DNA of 59,182 nt from Actinospineispora spinosispora DSM 44797 (GTDB lineage Bacteria > Actinomycetota > Actinomycetes > Mycobacteriales > Pseudonocardiaceae): positions 1 to 59,182 of the forward strand of contig NZ_AUBB01000046.1 in the NCBI RefSeq assembly GCF_000429025.1, in the 5' to 3' direction. Each line of letters begins with the position of its first letter. Position 1 is the first letter of the stretch. The notes under the pieces were generated by a model. That model was given only the letters and a program-made list of their open reading frames with translations. It was not told the DNA's origin and did no database searches. Shown here piece by piece: positions 24,032 to 32,299 of this stretch. A program made the position numbers and the translations under genes.

Positions 24032-24886
24032 GTTGGCGGTACATGCTCGAGAAGTGTGCGGAACCGCACCTTGGAGCGGCAGCAGAGGCAACTGTGGTTG
24101 GGAGCTTCGCGGCGTGCACACTTTGCGAGTAGCGACATCGGTCGACAGGATGTACTCAACCGATCGATCGTGTTCGAGCAGCATCACGAACCATCCGTCC
24201 TTGGTGCCGATCGTGTAGCCGACACGTGACCCGCTGGACCGTAAATGAACCTCTTCCACGGGGACCCACGGCCTGCGAAGCATCTCAGATGCTTGACTGA
24301 AGTCGAACGGAACGCGATATGTGTGTTGAATGAAGCTGGTTGAGGCTACTGCAACTGCGCCGACGATGAGCCCCCAAGGCAGATGCACCATGAAACGAAA
24401 GAGGAAGAAATTGGCATGCTTTGTCGCGGCTGAGTGAGCCCAAAGAGGTGTGAGCAGTATCCCCAGCACCCCGCATGCGGACGGAACTGGAAACTGGGTC
24501 ACGATGGAAACGTAGTCTTTTTCTTGGATCAGTCTGGCGATACCGACTACTTCGTCCGCAGCGGCGTGTAGTCCGGACTGGAGTGTCGCGAACGCAGGCG
24601 ATATTAGCGCGGTCGCTATCGCGGAGATGAGCGCCAGTCCCCACTTGCGCCATAGTGCCGATAGGACAAAAAGTACAGGTAAGTAGGGTGGTAGAAGGGG
24701 AAGTATCGTCCCGATCAAGGTTCCGGTGACACCGCCGGTTGAGGCGATGCTCATGGCACTCGTGGTGTCGTAGTTTGCTATCAGCAGTAAACGGGTTGAA
24801 GAGATGAGTACAATGATGATTGGAGACAGCAGGAGGGTGCGCAGCCCTCTAGATATTCCATCGGGTCCGGCGCTTGCGGGAGACAA
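24026..24886 (-). CDS. Hypothetical membrane protein, AT-richer than neighbours
   Basis: A frame of 286 residues with about four hydrophobic segments (around residues 18-40, 55-90, 95-115 and 170-190) and a soluble C-terminus ending in a Pro/Gln-rich tail. The gene and its 5' flank are visibly richer in A and T than the surrounding DNA, with codons such as ATA and AGA, a sign of recent transfer. The start is unclear: TTG 24886 lacks a ribosome binding site. No family recognised. It stands next to the first DUF222/HNH gene. Confidence 0.5.
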   Translation of the reverse strand: MSPASAGPDGISRGLRTLLLSPIIIVLISSTRLLLIANYDTTSAMSIASTGGVTGTLIGTILPLLPPYLPVLFVLSALWRKWGLALISAIATALISPAFATLQSGLHAAADEVVGIARLIQEKDYVSIVTQFPVPSACGVLGILLTPLWAHSAATKHANFFLFRFMVHLPWGLIVGAVAVASTSFIQHTYRVPFDFSQASEMLRRPWVPVEEVHLRSSGSRVGYTIGTKDGWFVMLLEHDRSVEYILSTDVATRKVCTPRSSQPQLPLLPLQGAVPHTSRACTANS

Positions 24887-25018
24887 CTAAGTTCCACTCT
24901 TATCCCAGTCGCAGAGCGTTTCTGGCTCAACGTTATCTCAGTCACGTGCGCATGCATAGCTTTGTTGCGCATGCAATTCATTCTCGCCCGGTGGGGCCAG
25001 TGACCGTGGCTGTACGGA

Positions 25019-26263
25019 TCATCGGTACGTGGGTCTTCGTCTCGCTGTCTGGGTGGGGTCGAGCCATTTGGGTGGGATGAATTCGGGCCATCCGTCTCGG
25101 ATTGTGACTGTCCATCCGCTGGTGTGGATCATGCGGTGGTGTTGTTTGCACAGCAGCATGCAGTTGTCGAGGTCGGTCGGGCCGCCGGCGCTCCACTCGA
25201 TGACGTGGTGGACCTGGCACCAGTGCGGTGGCCGGGCGCAGCCGGGGTGGGCGCAGCCTCGGTCTCGCACGGAGAGTGCTTTGCGCAGGCCGGTGGGTGC
25301 GGTGCGGGACTCGTATCCGACGTCGATGGGGAGGCTTTTGCCGCCGAGCACAACGGGGGTGATGCCGCAGTCGCAGAGCATGGCGCGCAGGTAGGAGGCG
25401 GGTGCTTTGCCGCCGAACTCCAGCTGCGCGCCGCGTGCTTTCTGCTGTAGGTCGTGTTCGGTCATGATGACCGTGACGTGTGGCCTCACTCCACCCTCAG
25501 CTGGCAGGCGGCCTTCGTCGAGGGAGTGGGAGCAGATTTCGGCGAGTGCGTCGGCTTGCCGCTCGGGCAGGGTCTTGCGCTCGTCTTCCTCCGGCAACAG
25601 TGTGGCCAGGACAGCCCGTTTGATTTCTTCGAAGGAGCCGGCGTCGAGGGTGCCTCTGATCCAGCCGCCGCCGTCGGGGTTCGGGGTGAGCCACAGTTCG
25701 TTGAGCAGCTCGTCGCAGCCGTCTTCGCCGGGTTCGGGTCCGTCTTGGTCGAGGTGGCTGATCAGCCAGTGCGCTTCGACCGCGAGCTGGTGCGGGGAGA
25801 GTGTGTGTGCCCATTCGGAGAATGTCTGCTCGACGCTGGACCAGGCACTGGGGTCTAACCGTCCGGCGGCGCGGCTGTTCAACACGATGTCGATGACGAG
25901 GCCGTGGGCGGGGTCGATCGTGTAGTCGGCCAACGCGGCAGCGGTACATGGGAGTTTCGGTGCCAGGGTTTCACCGGTCAGCGTCACGGTGGGAAACACG
26001 TTCCTGGCCAGCCGGGTCACCTTGTATGCCTCGGCCGGTTTGATCTGCAGAATGTCGGCCACGGCGGCTTTGGCGACTACTCCGCGTTCGGCGAACTCTC
26101 CTTCGGCGTCGAGGCGGGAGATGAGGTACAGCTCGTTGTAGCGGGATCGGCGTTGGATGTGGTGGCGTTCGTATTGCAGTCGGTCGATGAGTTCTTGACC
26201 TGCGCATGCGTGCAACGTCGACATCCCGTTTGGGGTGTCGGTGTGGAGCGCGGTTTCGGTCAT
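25019..26263 (-). CDS. DUF222/HNH endonuclease (13E12-repeat family), copy 1
   Basis: A 414-residue protein with the N-terminal DUF222 helical domain (residues about 25-260) and a C-terminal HNH nuclease motif (VRDRGCAHPGCARPPHWCQ then HHVIEW and LCKQHH). The Cys pairs bind zinc and the His residues make the active site. The 13E12 family is present in many copies in actinobacteria; its biological role is unknown. A nearly identical gene in the same orientation lies at 57360-58607, and homology extends from about 60 bases beyond the start codon to the stop. Confidence 0.9.
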   Translation of the reverse strand: MTETALHTDTPNGMSTLHACAGQELIDRLQYERHHIQRRSRYNELYLISRLDAEGEFAERGVVAKAAVADILQIKPAEAYKVTRLARNVFPTVTLTGETLAPKLPCTAAALADYTIDPAHGLVIDIVLNSRAAGRLDPSAWSSVEQTFSEWAHTLSPHQLAVEAHWLISHLDQDGPEPGEDGCDELLNELWLTPNPDGGGWIRGTLDAGSFEEIKRAVLATLLPEEDERKTLPERQADALAEICSHSLDEGRLPAEGGVRPHVTVIMTEHDLQQKARGAQLEFGGKAPASYLRAMLCDCGITPVVLGGKSLPIDVGYESRTAPTGLRKALSVRDRGCAHPGCARPPHWCQVHHVIEWSAGGPTDLDNCMLLCKQHHRMIHTSGWTVTIRDGWPEFIPPKWLDPTQTARRRPTYR

Positions 26264-26404
26264 GACCCTATGGTCTCAGGGGGGTCTGACAGTTTTGCAG
26301 CAAAATCCGGGGTTCGAGCGAAAAAGCGAGCCGAAAGGCGCAGGCTGCGAGCCTGCTAACTGGCTGTTGTCTCTGCTTAGAGATTGTTAATACAACAAAT
26401 TTTC

Positions 26405-28222
26405 CTAAGGGAAGACGAGCGAGTGTGTCTTCAGCCAGGTGTCCAGTTGCAGGAGGAACTCCAGACCGCCGCGGGTGGGCCATCCGTCGGACAGCTGAAT
26501 GTCGGACCGCAGCAGTGGTGCGATGCGTGAGTCCGAAGAACGGCGAACGAACTCCTCCCGCAACGCTGAGTCGTAACCGGCGTCGTTGGTCGTCGGGTAC
26601 GAGCTCTTCTTCCGCTGGGCGATCGACGACGGAAGCAAGTCCTGCGTGGCGGCCCGCAGGACGCTCTTCTCCCGGCCGTCGAAGGACTTCATCGCCCACG
26701 GCACGTTGAAGGCGTACTCCACGAGGCGGTGGTCGCAGAACGGAACGCGGACCTCCAGGCCGGTGGCCATGCTCATGCGGTCCTTGCGGTCGAGCAGGAT
26801 CGGGACGAAGCGGGTGATGTTCAGGTAGGTCAGCTCTCGGATGCGTCGCTCCAGGGGGCTCTCCCCGGGCAGGGTCGGAACTTCGGCGAGCGCCGAGGCG
26901 TAGCTGTCCGCGCGGTAGGTGTCGATGTCCAGGTCTGCGATCAGGCCGGGGTCGAGCAGGCCGGACAGCGCGGGCATCAGGTCGAACTGGGCGGCGATCC
27001 ACGGGAACGTGTCCGCGTCGCGCAGCTGCGGGGCGTGGAACCAGGGGTAGCCGGCGAACAGCTCGTCGGCGGCCTCGCCGGACAGCGCCACCGTCGAGCG
27101 TTGGCGGACGGCGTGGAACAGCAGGTACAGCGAGGCGAAGCCGTCGCCGAACGCGGCGCCGCCGGGTGAGTCCAGGGCGTGCGGCACCAGCGCCCGGACC
27201 CAGTCCTCGCCGAGCTCGGCCGAGTTGAGCAGTAGGCGGGTGTGGTCGGCGCCGATGTGTCTGGCCAGCTCGTCGGCGAACGGGGCGTCCGGCGAGCCGT
27301 GCATGCCGGTCTGGGCGCCGCCGGTGAAACCGCCCTCGAAGTCGACCGCGAAGGACCGGATCGGGCCGGTGCCGGAGGCGGCCAGCGAGCGGGCGGCCAG
27401 TGCGGTGACGATGCTGGAGTCGAGGCCGCCGGACAGCAGGGTGCACACCGGGACGTCCGCGACCAGGTGCCGATCCACGATGTCGGCGAGCAGGTCCCGG
27501 ACGGTGTGGATCGTGGTCGCCAGGTCGTCGGGATGATCGTCGGCCTGCAGCGACCAGTAGCGCTCGATGCGCGACGAACCCCGGTTGGCCCGCAGCAGAT
27601 GGCCGGGACGCAGCTCGTACATACCTCGGAACAGCGCGTGCTCGGGGTTCTTGACGCTGGCCAGCATCTCGCGCAGGCCGTCCGGGTCGACGACGGGGGA
27701 GACCTCGGGGTGCGCCAGGATCGCCTTCTGCTCCGAGCCGAACAGCAGGCCGTCGGCCGTCGGGTAGTAGTACAGCGGCTTGATGCCGAGCCGGTCCCTG
27801 ATCAGCAGCAGTTCCTCGGTGCGGCTGTCCCAGATGCCGAACGCGAACATGCCGTTCAGTTTGTGGACGACGTCGGCGCCCCACTGCAGGTAGCCGCGCA
27901 GCAGGACCTCGGTGTCGCTGTCGGTGCGGAACCGATGGCCGAGACCGGCCAGTTCCACGCGCAGCTCGCGGTAGTTGTAGATCTCCCCGCTGTAGGTGAT
28001 GGTCGCCAGGGCCCGGCCGCGGTCCTCGGCGGTCATCGGCTGACGCCCGCCGGTCAGGTCGATGATGGAGAGTCGTCGGTGGCCGAACCCGACGTGCGTG
28101 TCGAGCCAGACTCCGTCAGCGTCCGGTCCTCGACTGGCCATGGTCGTGGCCATGGCCGATACCGTCGGGCCCTCGGCTCGCAGATCGCGCCGGAAGTCGA
28201 CCCAGCCGGCGATGCCACACAT
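26405..28222 (-). CDS. asnB: Asparagine synthase (glutamine-hydrolysing)
   Basis: A 605-residue AsnB-type amidotransferase. Residue Cys2 (MCGIAGW) is the glutaminase nucleophile; the N-terminal glutaminase domain covers about residues 1-210 with RDRLGIKPLYYY. The synthetase domain begins about residue 230 with the PP-loop LLSGGLDSSIVTAL. It makes asparagine from aspartate, glutamine and ATP, though relatives amidate cell-wall or natural-product substrates. ATG at 28222. It is divergent from a TetR gene at 28339; both promoters share the 116-base gap, which contains an inverted repeat. Confidence 0.93.
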   Translation of the reverse strand: MCGIAGWVDFRRDLRAEGPTVSAMATTMASRGPDADGVWLDTHVGFGHRRLSIIDLTGGRQPMTAEDRGRALATITYSGEIYNYRELRVELAGLGHRFRTDSDTEVLLRGYLQWGADVVHKLNGMFAFGIWDSRTEELLLIRDRLGIKPLYYYPTADGLLFGSEQKAILAHPEVSPVVDPDGLREMLASVKNPEHALFRGMYELRPGHLLRANRGSSRIERYWSLQADDHPDDLATTIHTVRDLLADIVDRHLVADVPVCTLLSGGLDSSIVTALAARSLAASGTGPIRSFAVDFEGGFTGGAQTGMHGSPDAPFADELARHIGADHTRLLLNSAELGEDWVRALVPHALDSPGGAAFGDGFASLYLLFHAVRQRSTVALSGEAADELFAGYPWFHAPQLRDADTFPWIAAQFDLMPALSGLLDPGLIADLDIDTYRADSYASALAEVPTLPGESPLERRIRELTYLNITRFVPILLDRKDRMSMATGLEVRVPFCDHRLVEYAFNVPWAMKSFDGREKSVLRAATQDLLPSSIAQRKKSSYPTTNDAGYDSALREEFVRRSSDSRIAPLLRSDIQLSDGWPTRGGLEFLLQLDTWLKTHSLVFP

Positions 28223-28319
28223 GACGCCTCACCCTCACCCGATGTAGTGTCACTCGGTTGAGGTTAACAGTATTTTTTGAAACGTTTAAGAAATTGATCG
28301 ATACGTGACAAGGCAACAA

Positions 28320-28335
28320 GTGACATTAAGGTCAC
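28320..28335. promoter_or_regulatory. Putative operator before the tetR gene at 28339
   Basis: GTGAC-N6-GTCAC is a 5-bp inverted repeat ending 3 bases before the TetR start codon. It would overlap the ribosome binding region and suggests autoregulation. The site is 98 bases from the asnB start. Confidence 0.45.
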
Positions 28336-28338
28336 GAG

Positions 28339-28926
28339 ATGCCACACACGGAGTGGCGGCCGACCCGGCGACCGGGGCGGCCACCGAGGTTGAGCCGCGA
28401 GCAGATCGTGGCGGCGGCGCTCGAGATCGACCTCGACGCGCTGACGATGCCGGCCGTGGCCGCACGCCTCGACGTCTCCACCCAGGCTCTCTACTACTGG
28501 GTCGACAACCGCGACGAACTGATCACCCTGATCGGTGACGTGCTCGTCGCACGCATCATGCCGTCCGAAGAGCCGGTGGACGGTGACTGGCGCGCCTGGC
28601 TGGCCGAGCTCGCCTGGGGCATGTTCCACCAGCTGCTGGCCGTCCCCGGCTTCACCGGCCGGATCTTCGCGCGCCGACAGGGCTCGTCCGCGCGCGAGCA
28701 GCTACAGGCACGGGTCGTCGCGACCCTGGTCGCGGCCGGTCTCGAACAGCAGGCAGCGACGGACACCTGGGACGTGTTCGGGACCAGCGTCCTCGGCTGG
28801 CTCGCCGCGCACGCCCCGGGAGCCGGTGCCGGGGCGCCCCGGGATATCCGGGAGGCAGAGCGCCGGTTCTGGCTGCTGCTCAACACCCTGCTGCGCGGAC
28901 TACCGGCGAACGCACCCAGGATGTGA
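28339..28926 (+). CDS. TetR family transcriptional regulator
   Basis: A 195-residue regulator. The helix-turn-helix spans about residues 20-62 (LSREQIVAAALEI to DVSTQALYYWVDNRDEL). The rest is a helical ligand domain. The atypically basic, proline-rich N-terminus (RPTRRPGRPPR) resembles an AT-hook-like minor-groove arm. It is divergent from asnB, which is the most likely target beside itself. Confidence 0.87.
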   Translation: MPHTEWRPTRRPGRPPRLSREQIVAAALEIDLDALTMPAVAARLDVSTQALYYWVDNRDELITLIGDVLVARIMPSEEPVDGDWRAWLAELAWGMFHQLLAVPGFTGRIFARRQGSSAREQLQARVVATLVAAGLEQQAATDTWDVFGTSVLGWLAAHAPGAGAGAPRDIREAERRFWLLLNTLLRGLPANAPRM

Positions 28927-28989
28927 CTCCGCCCGGGTGACCGTGCGCCTCACCCGTTCGGACACACGACTGTGCCAACCTTGTCGACT

Positions 28990-29970
28990 ATGCAGAGCAC
29001 GGGGCAGCCGCCGTCACAGGTCGTCCAACCGGGTCGCCCGATCAGGTTTGCGGTCGGTACTCCGGAGGGACCCCGATCGCACACCTGGACCGTCGAGGCC
29101 GGGCGTTCCGACGGCGTGCTCCACCTCGGGCGGGACCGCGCGCGGATCATGACGCTCAGCGTGCGGCGCGGGACCTGGCGGCTCGAGTACACCCAGTCCT
29201 GGGTCAAGGAGCAGCTCGGACCGGCCGACGACCGGCTGATCTCGACCTGGTCGGAGCCGGAGGACACCGACGGTGGCTGGTGGCGGGCGCTGACCATCGT
29301 GGTGCCGACGACCAGCTTGGCCAGCAAGGGCTGGGAAGAGCCGGTGTCGGACGACGGCGCGGCCACCGCGTTCTGGCCGGCGCCGGCCGCCGGGTCGCTC
29401 ACCCAGTTCGACGTGCTGCTCGGTTCGCCGGGGCACTGGCGGCTGCGCAGTGAGTTCTTCGGCGAGGTCGGCCGCGGTGCACTGGCCGGGTCGGGCGCGC
29501 TGTGGGTCCTGGTGCAGCATCCGGGGCTGAGCGAAGGCGGGACGGCGGACATCGCGCGCCGGCACGCGTTCCAGGCCGCGCACTTCCCCGGCGAACCACG
29601 CCGCTGGTTCAGCGCGGTGCCCGGAGGGGACGGCCGGGTCGTGCTGTTCGACTTCACCAGCGACGAACCGTGGTGGCAGGACGCCGAGGCGCGCTCGACG
29701 CTGACCGAAAAGCCTGCCGGGGAGAAGCCTGCTGGGGAGAAGGCCGCCGGGGAGAAGGCCGCCGGAGAGAAGCCCGCTGCCGAGAAGGTCCCCGGGGAGA
29801 AGCTCGCCGGGGAGAAGACCGCTGGGGAGAAGGCGGCCGGGGAGAAGACCGCCGGGGACCGGCTGACCGACGCCGAGGCCGCCGAGTCGAAGTCCTCCGA
29901 GGACGAGCCCGTCGAGGAGCAGGCGGCCGCCGAGTCTGTCCCGGGTGCGGGCGCCGCGAAGCCCGAATGA
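28990..29970 (+). CDS. Hypothetical protein with a C-terminal GEK repeat tail
   Basis: A 326-residue protein. Residues 1 to about 235 form a Trp-rich soluble domain (RLEYTQSWVKEQLG, TDGGWWRALTIVV, PWWQDAEA). From about 240 to 290 come nine or so pentapeptide repeats of the form x-A-G-E-K (as in KPAGEKPAGEKAAGEK), followed by an acidic tail. No signal peptide or membrane helix is visible. The opposite strand has an equally long frame, but its Ser/Phe/Pro repeats are shadow-like. ATG 28990 is used; GTG 28972 is possible. Family not recognised. Confidence 0.65.
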   Translation: MQSTGQPPSQVVQPGRPIRFAVGTPEGPRSHTWTVEAGRSDGVLHLGRDRARIMTLSVRRGTWRLEYTQSWVKEQLGPADDRLISTWSEPEDTDGGWWRALTIVVPTTSLASKGWEEPVSDDGAATAFWPAPAAGSLTQFDVLLGSPGHWRLRSEFFGEVGRGALAGSGALWVLVQHPGLSEGGTADIARRHAFQAAHFPGEPRRWFSAVPGGDGRVVLFDFTSDEPWWQDAEARSTLTEKPAGEKPAGEKAAGEKAAGEKPAAEKVPGEKLAGEKTAGEKAAGEKTAGDRLTDAEAAESKSSEDEPVEEQAAAESVPGAGAAKPE

Positions 29971-30037
29971 CCCTGGGTCAACCCCGAACGACACACGGAG
30001 CAACGCGTAGCTCTAGCGAGTGAGTGCGCTCTGCGGC

Positions 30038-30109
30038 TGTGGACAGCCTGTGATTGGTTTGCCCCGCGATAGGCAAAGGTGCTGGTCAGACTCTTGCATG
30101 TTGTCCACA
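30038..30109. other. Pair of inverted DnaA-box-like sites
   Basis: TTGTCCACA (30101-30109) is an exact match to the actinobacterial DnaA-box consensus. TGTGGACAG (30038-30046) is a near-complement in inverted orientation, 62 bases upstream. Both lie in the gap between the convergent GEK-repeat gene and dinB. No dnaA or dnaN genes are nearby, so this is not oriC. Confidence 0.4.
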
Positions 30110-30135
30110 GGCTGCCTGTGAGCGGTGGACGGTTG

Positions 30136-31341
30136 CTAGTCAGGCAGTAGAGGAACCTGGAGCCCCTGATCGTGGCCGATCAGCGCACCGCGGGTGACGG
30201 CTGCCGAGCCGAAACGGCTCCGAACCGTGTCGAGCGCACTGTCGAGTGCCCCGGCGTGAGCCGGGTCGTCCGCGTCGAACGGGAGCAGGAGCTGGACACT
30301 CGACTCGTCATCCAGGTTGCCCACCGACACACCGATCAGGGTGAGGCCGCGTTCGTCGATGAGCGGTCGCGCGGCGGACAGCAGGGCTCGCGCGGCGGCG
30401 AGGAGCGGCTCGGTGCTCGCGGTCGGATGCGACAGTGTGTGTGACCTGGTCACCCGGGAGTAGTCGTCGAACCGGAACCGCAGCACGACCGTGCGCCCGA
30501 CCCGGCCGGCGGAACGCATCCGGCGGGTGACCCGGTCGACGAGACCAGCGAGGATCGTCGCGACCTCGTCCGAGGACCGTCGCCGCCTGCCGAGCGCGCA
30601 CTGCGATCCGATCGACCCGCGACGACGGCCCACCTGGACTCGCCGAGGGTCCTCGTTGTGGGCCAGCGCGTGTAGGTGCCGGCCGGCGCCCTTGCCCAGG
30701 AGTGAGACGAGCGCCGGTTCGCCCAGCGCGGCGACCTGTCCGACGGTCCTGATCCCCCAGTTGTGCAGCTTCTCCGTGGTCACCGCACCGACGCCCCAGA
30801 GCAGCTCGACACCGAGCGGATGCAGGAACTGCAGCTCCCGCTCCGGCTCCACGAGCAGCAACCCGTCGGGCTTGGCGACCCGGCTGGCGACCTTGGCCAG
30901 GAACTTCGTCCGCGCCACCCCCACCGTGATGGGCAGCCCGACCCGCTCGGCCACCGCGCGCCGAAGGTTCGCGGCGATCTCCACCGGCGTGCCGGAAATC
31001 CGCCGCAGCCCGCTGACGTCGAGAAACGCCTCGTCGATTGACAGCCCCTCGACCAGTGGTGTCGTGTCGCCGAACACCTCGAACACGGCCTTGCTCGCCG
31101 CTGAGTACGCCGACATGCGAGGCGGCACCACGATCGCCCCGGGGCACAATCGCCGCGCAACATGCCCACCCATCGCGGTCCGTACTCCGAACGCCTTGGC
31201 CTCGTAACTGGCGGCGAGGACCACCCCGCCCCCGACGATCACCGGCCGCCCCTGAAGCCGAGGATCATCCCGCTGCTCGACGGACGCGTAGAAGGAATCA
31301 AGGTCAGCATGCAACAAGGACGCCTCACCAGACACGAACAT
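30136..31341 (-). CDS. dinB: DNA polymerase IV (Y-family)
   Basis: A 401-residue translesion polymerase. Catalytic aspartates are in LLHADLDSFYASVE (Asp13, Asp15) and in LSIDEAFLDVS. Helix-hairpin-helix, thumb and little-finger domains follow. The near-C-terminal SSVQLLLPF resembles a beta-clamp-binding motif. The annotated ATG (31341) lies inside a perfect LexA-type palindrome (31335-31348), so the real start may be the GTG two codons on, or the transcript may be leaderless. It is likely SOS-induced. Confidence 0.92.
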   Translation of the reverse strand: MFVSGEASLLHADLDSFYASVEQRDDPRLQGRPVIVGGGVVLAASYEAKAFGVRTAMGGHVARRLCPGAIVVPPRMSAYSAASKAVFEVFGDTTPLVEGLSIDEAFLDVSGLRRISGTPVEIAANLRRAVAERVGLPITVGVARTKFLAKVASRVAKPDGLLLVEPERELQFLHPLGVELLWGVGAVTTEKLHNWGIRTVGQVAALGEPALVSLLGKGAGRHLHALAHNEDPRRVQVGRRRGSIGSQCALGRRRRSSDEVATILAGLVDRVTRRMRSAGRVGRTVVLRFRFDDYSRVTRSHTLSHPTASTEPLLAAARALLSAARPLIDERGLTLIGVSVGNLDDESSVQLLLPFDADDPAHAGALDSALDTVRSRFGSAAVTRGALIGHDQGLQVPLLPD

Positions 31342-31348
31342 ATGTTCG
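31335..31348. promoter_or_regulatory. LexA (SOS) box
   Basis: CGAACATATGTTCG is a 14-base perfect palindrome matching the actinobacterial/Bacillus-type SOS box CGAAC-N4-GTTCG. It covers the annotated dinB start codon. Confidence 0.75.
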
Positions 31349-31379
31349 CATCATCGACCGACAATTCCACCCCACCAGC

Positions 31380-31432
31380 GGCACGAATGTGGCTTTAGGG
31401 ACGTTCAACGTCCCTAAAGCCACATTCGTGCC
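31380..31432. repeat. Perfect palindrome, family 1, copy 1
   Basis: A 53-base perfect palindrome (arms 31380-31405 and 31407-31432 around C31406). The left arm starts GGCACGAATGTGGCTTTAGG. Its central 49 bases are identical to 46506-46554. It sits between the dinB promoter and the PaaX start; the first PaaX ATG follows it immediately. Confidence 0.9.
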
Positions 31433-32299
31433 ATGGCGGAGCGGTGGGTGGCGTGCGGTTATCGTGTTGCGGTGACTGTCGGTGGGGATGCGGAATACGG
31501 CGGGCTGCAGCCTCGGCAGCTGATCGTGAGCCTGTACGGGCTGTACGCGCGGCAGCGGGACGGCTGGTTGTCGATCGCGTCCGTGGTGCGGTTGATGGCC
31601 GATCTGGGTGTCGACGGGCAGGCCGTCCGGTCGTCGATCTCCCGGCTGAAGCGGCGTGGGCTGCTCGTGCCCACCAAGGTCGACGGTGCCGCGGGCTACA
31701 CGCTGTCCCCGGTCGCGGAGGAGATCCTCGCCGACGGTGACGTGCGGATCTTCGGGCGACGGAGGGCGAGCGTCGCCGACGGGTGGCTGCTGGTGGTGTT
31801 CTCGGTGCCCGAGTCGGAGCGGGACAAACGCCACCAGCTGCGGTCCGCGCTGACCAGGCTCGGGTTCGGCACCGTCGCGCCGGGGGTCTGGGTTGCGCCC
31901 GCGCACCTGGAGGCCGAGGCGAACGAGGTGCTCGCGCGGCTGGGTGTCGCCGAGTACGCCGAGGTGTTCCAAGGTAGGCACGTGGCGCCCGGCGATCCGA
32001 GAGGCAACGTTGCGCGTTGGTGGGATCTGGAGTCGCTGCGGCAGCTCTACGACACGTTCCTGCAGCGCTACCAGCCGGTTCAGCAGCGCTGGAGCGGCGA
32101 CGCGAACGACCCGGCCAAGGCGTTCGCCGACTACGTGCAGATGCTGACCGAGTGGCGCCAGCTCCCCTACGCCGACCCTGGCCTGCCCCTGGAGCTGCTG
32201 CCGGCGGACTGGAACGGCGCCGAGGCCGAGGCACTGTTCGGCGCGCTACGCGAGCGCCTTGCGTGCCCCGCCGCCGAGCACGCTCTGCGCCACCTGTGA
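31433..32299 (+). CDS. PaaX family transcriptional regulator
   Basis: A 288-residue regulator. The N-terminal winged helix (about residues 25-95; RQLIVSLYGLYARQRDGWLS, RSSISRLKRRGLL) is followed by the PaaX core (WLLVVFSVPESERDKRHQLR) and PaaX C-terminal domain. PaaX proteins repress aromatic-acid catabolism genes and are released by aryl-CoA. The ATG at 31433 touches the palindrome at 31380-31432 and lacks a ribosome binding site; GTG at 31472 (VTVGGDAEYGG) is an equally likely start. It probably controls the aryl-CoA/gentisate cluster that follows. Confidence 0.87.
   Translation: MAERWVACGYRVAVTVGGDAEYGGLQPRQLIVSLYGLYARQRDGWLSIASVVRLMADLGVDGQAVRSSISRLKRRGLLVPTKVDGAAGYTLSPVAEEILADGDVRIFGRRRASVADGWLLVVFSVPESERDKRHQLRSALTRLGFGTVAPGVWVAPAHLEAEANEVLARLGVAEYAEVFQGRHVAPGDPRGNVARWWDLESLRQLYDTFLQRYQPVQQRWSGDANDPAKAFADYVQMLTEWRQLPYADPGLPLELLPADWNGAEAEALFGALRERLACPAAEHALRHL

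Noticed and set aside
28950..29996. Minus-strand frame opposite the GEK-repeat gene
   Set aside because: Its translation is Ser/Phe/Pro repeats mirrored from the plus-strand repeats, while the plus frame has a folded-looking Trp-rich domain.
30038..30109. Replication origin
   Set aside because: Only two DnaA-box-like sites, no AT-rich unwinding region and no dnaA/dnaN neighbours.
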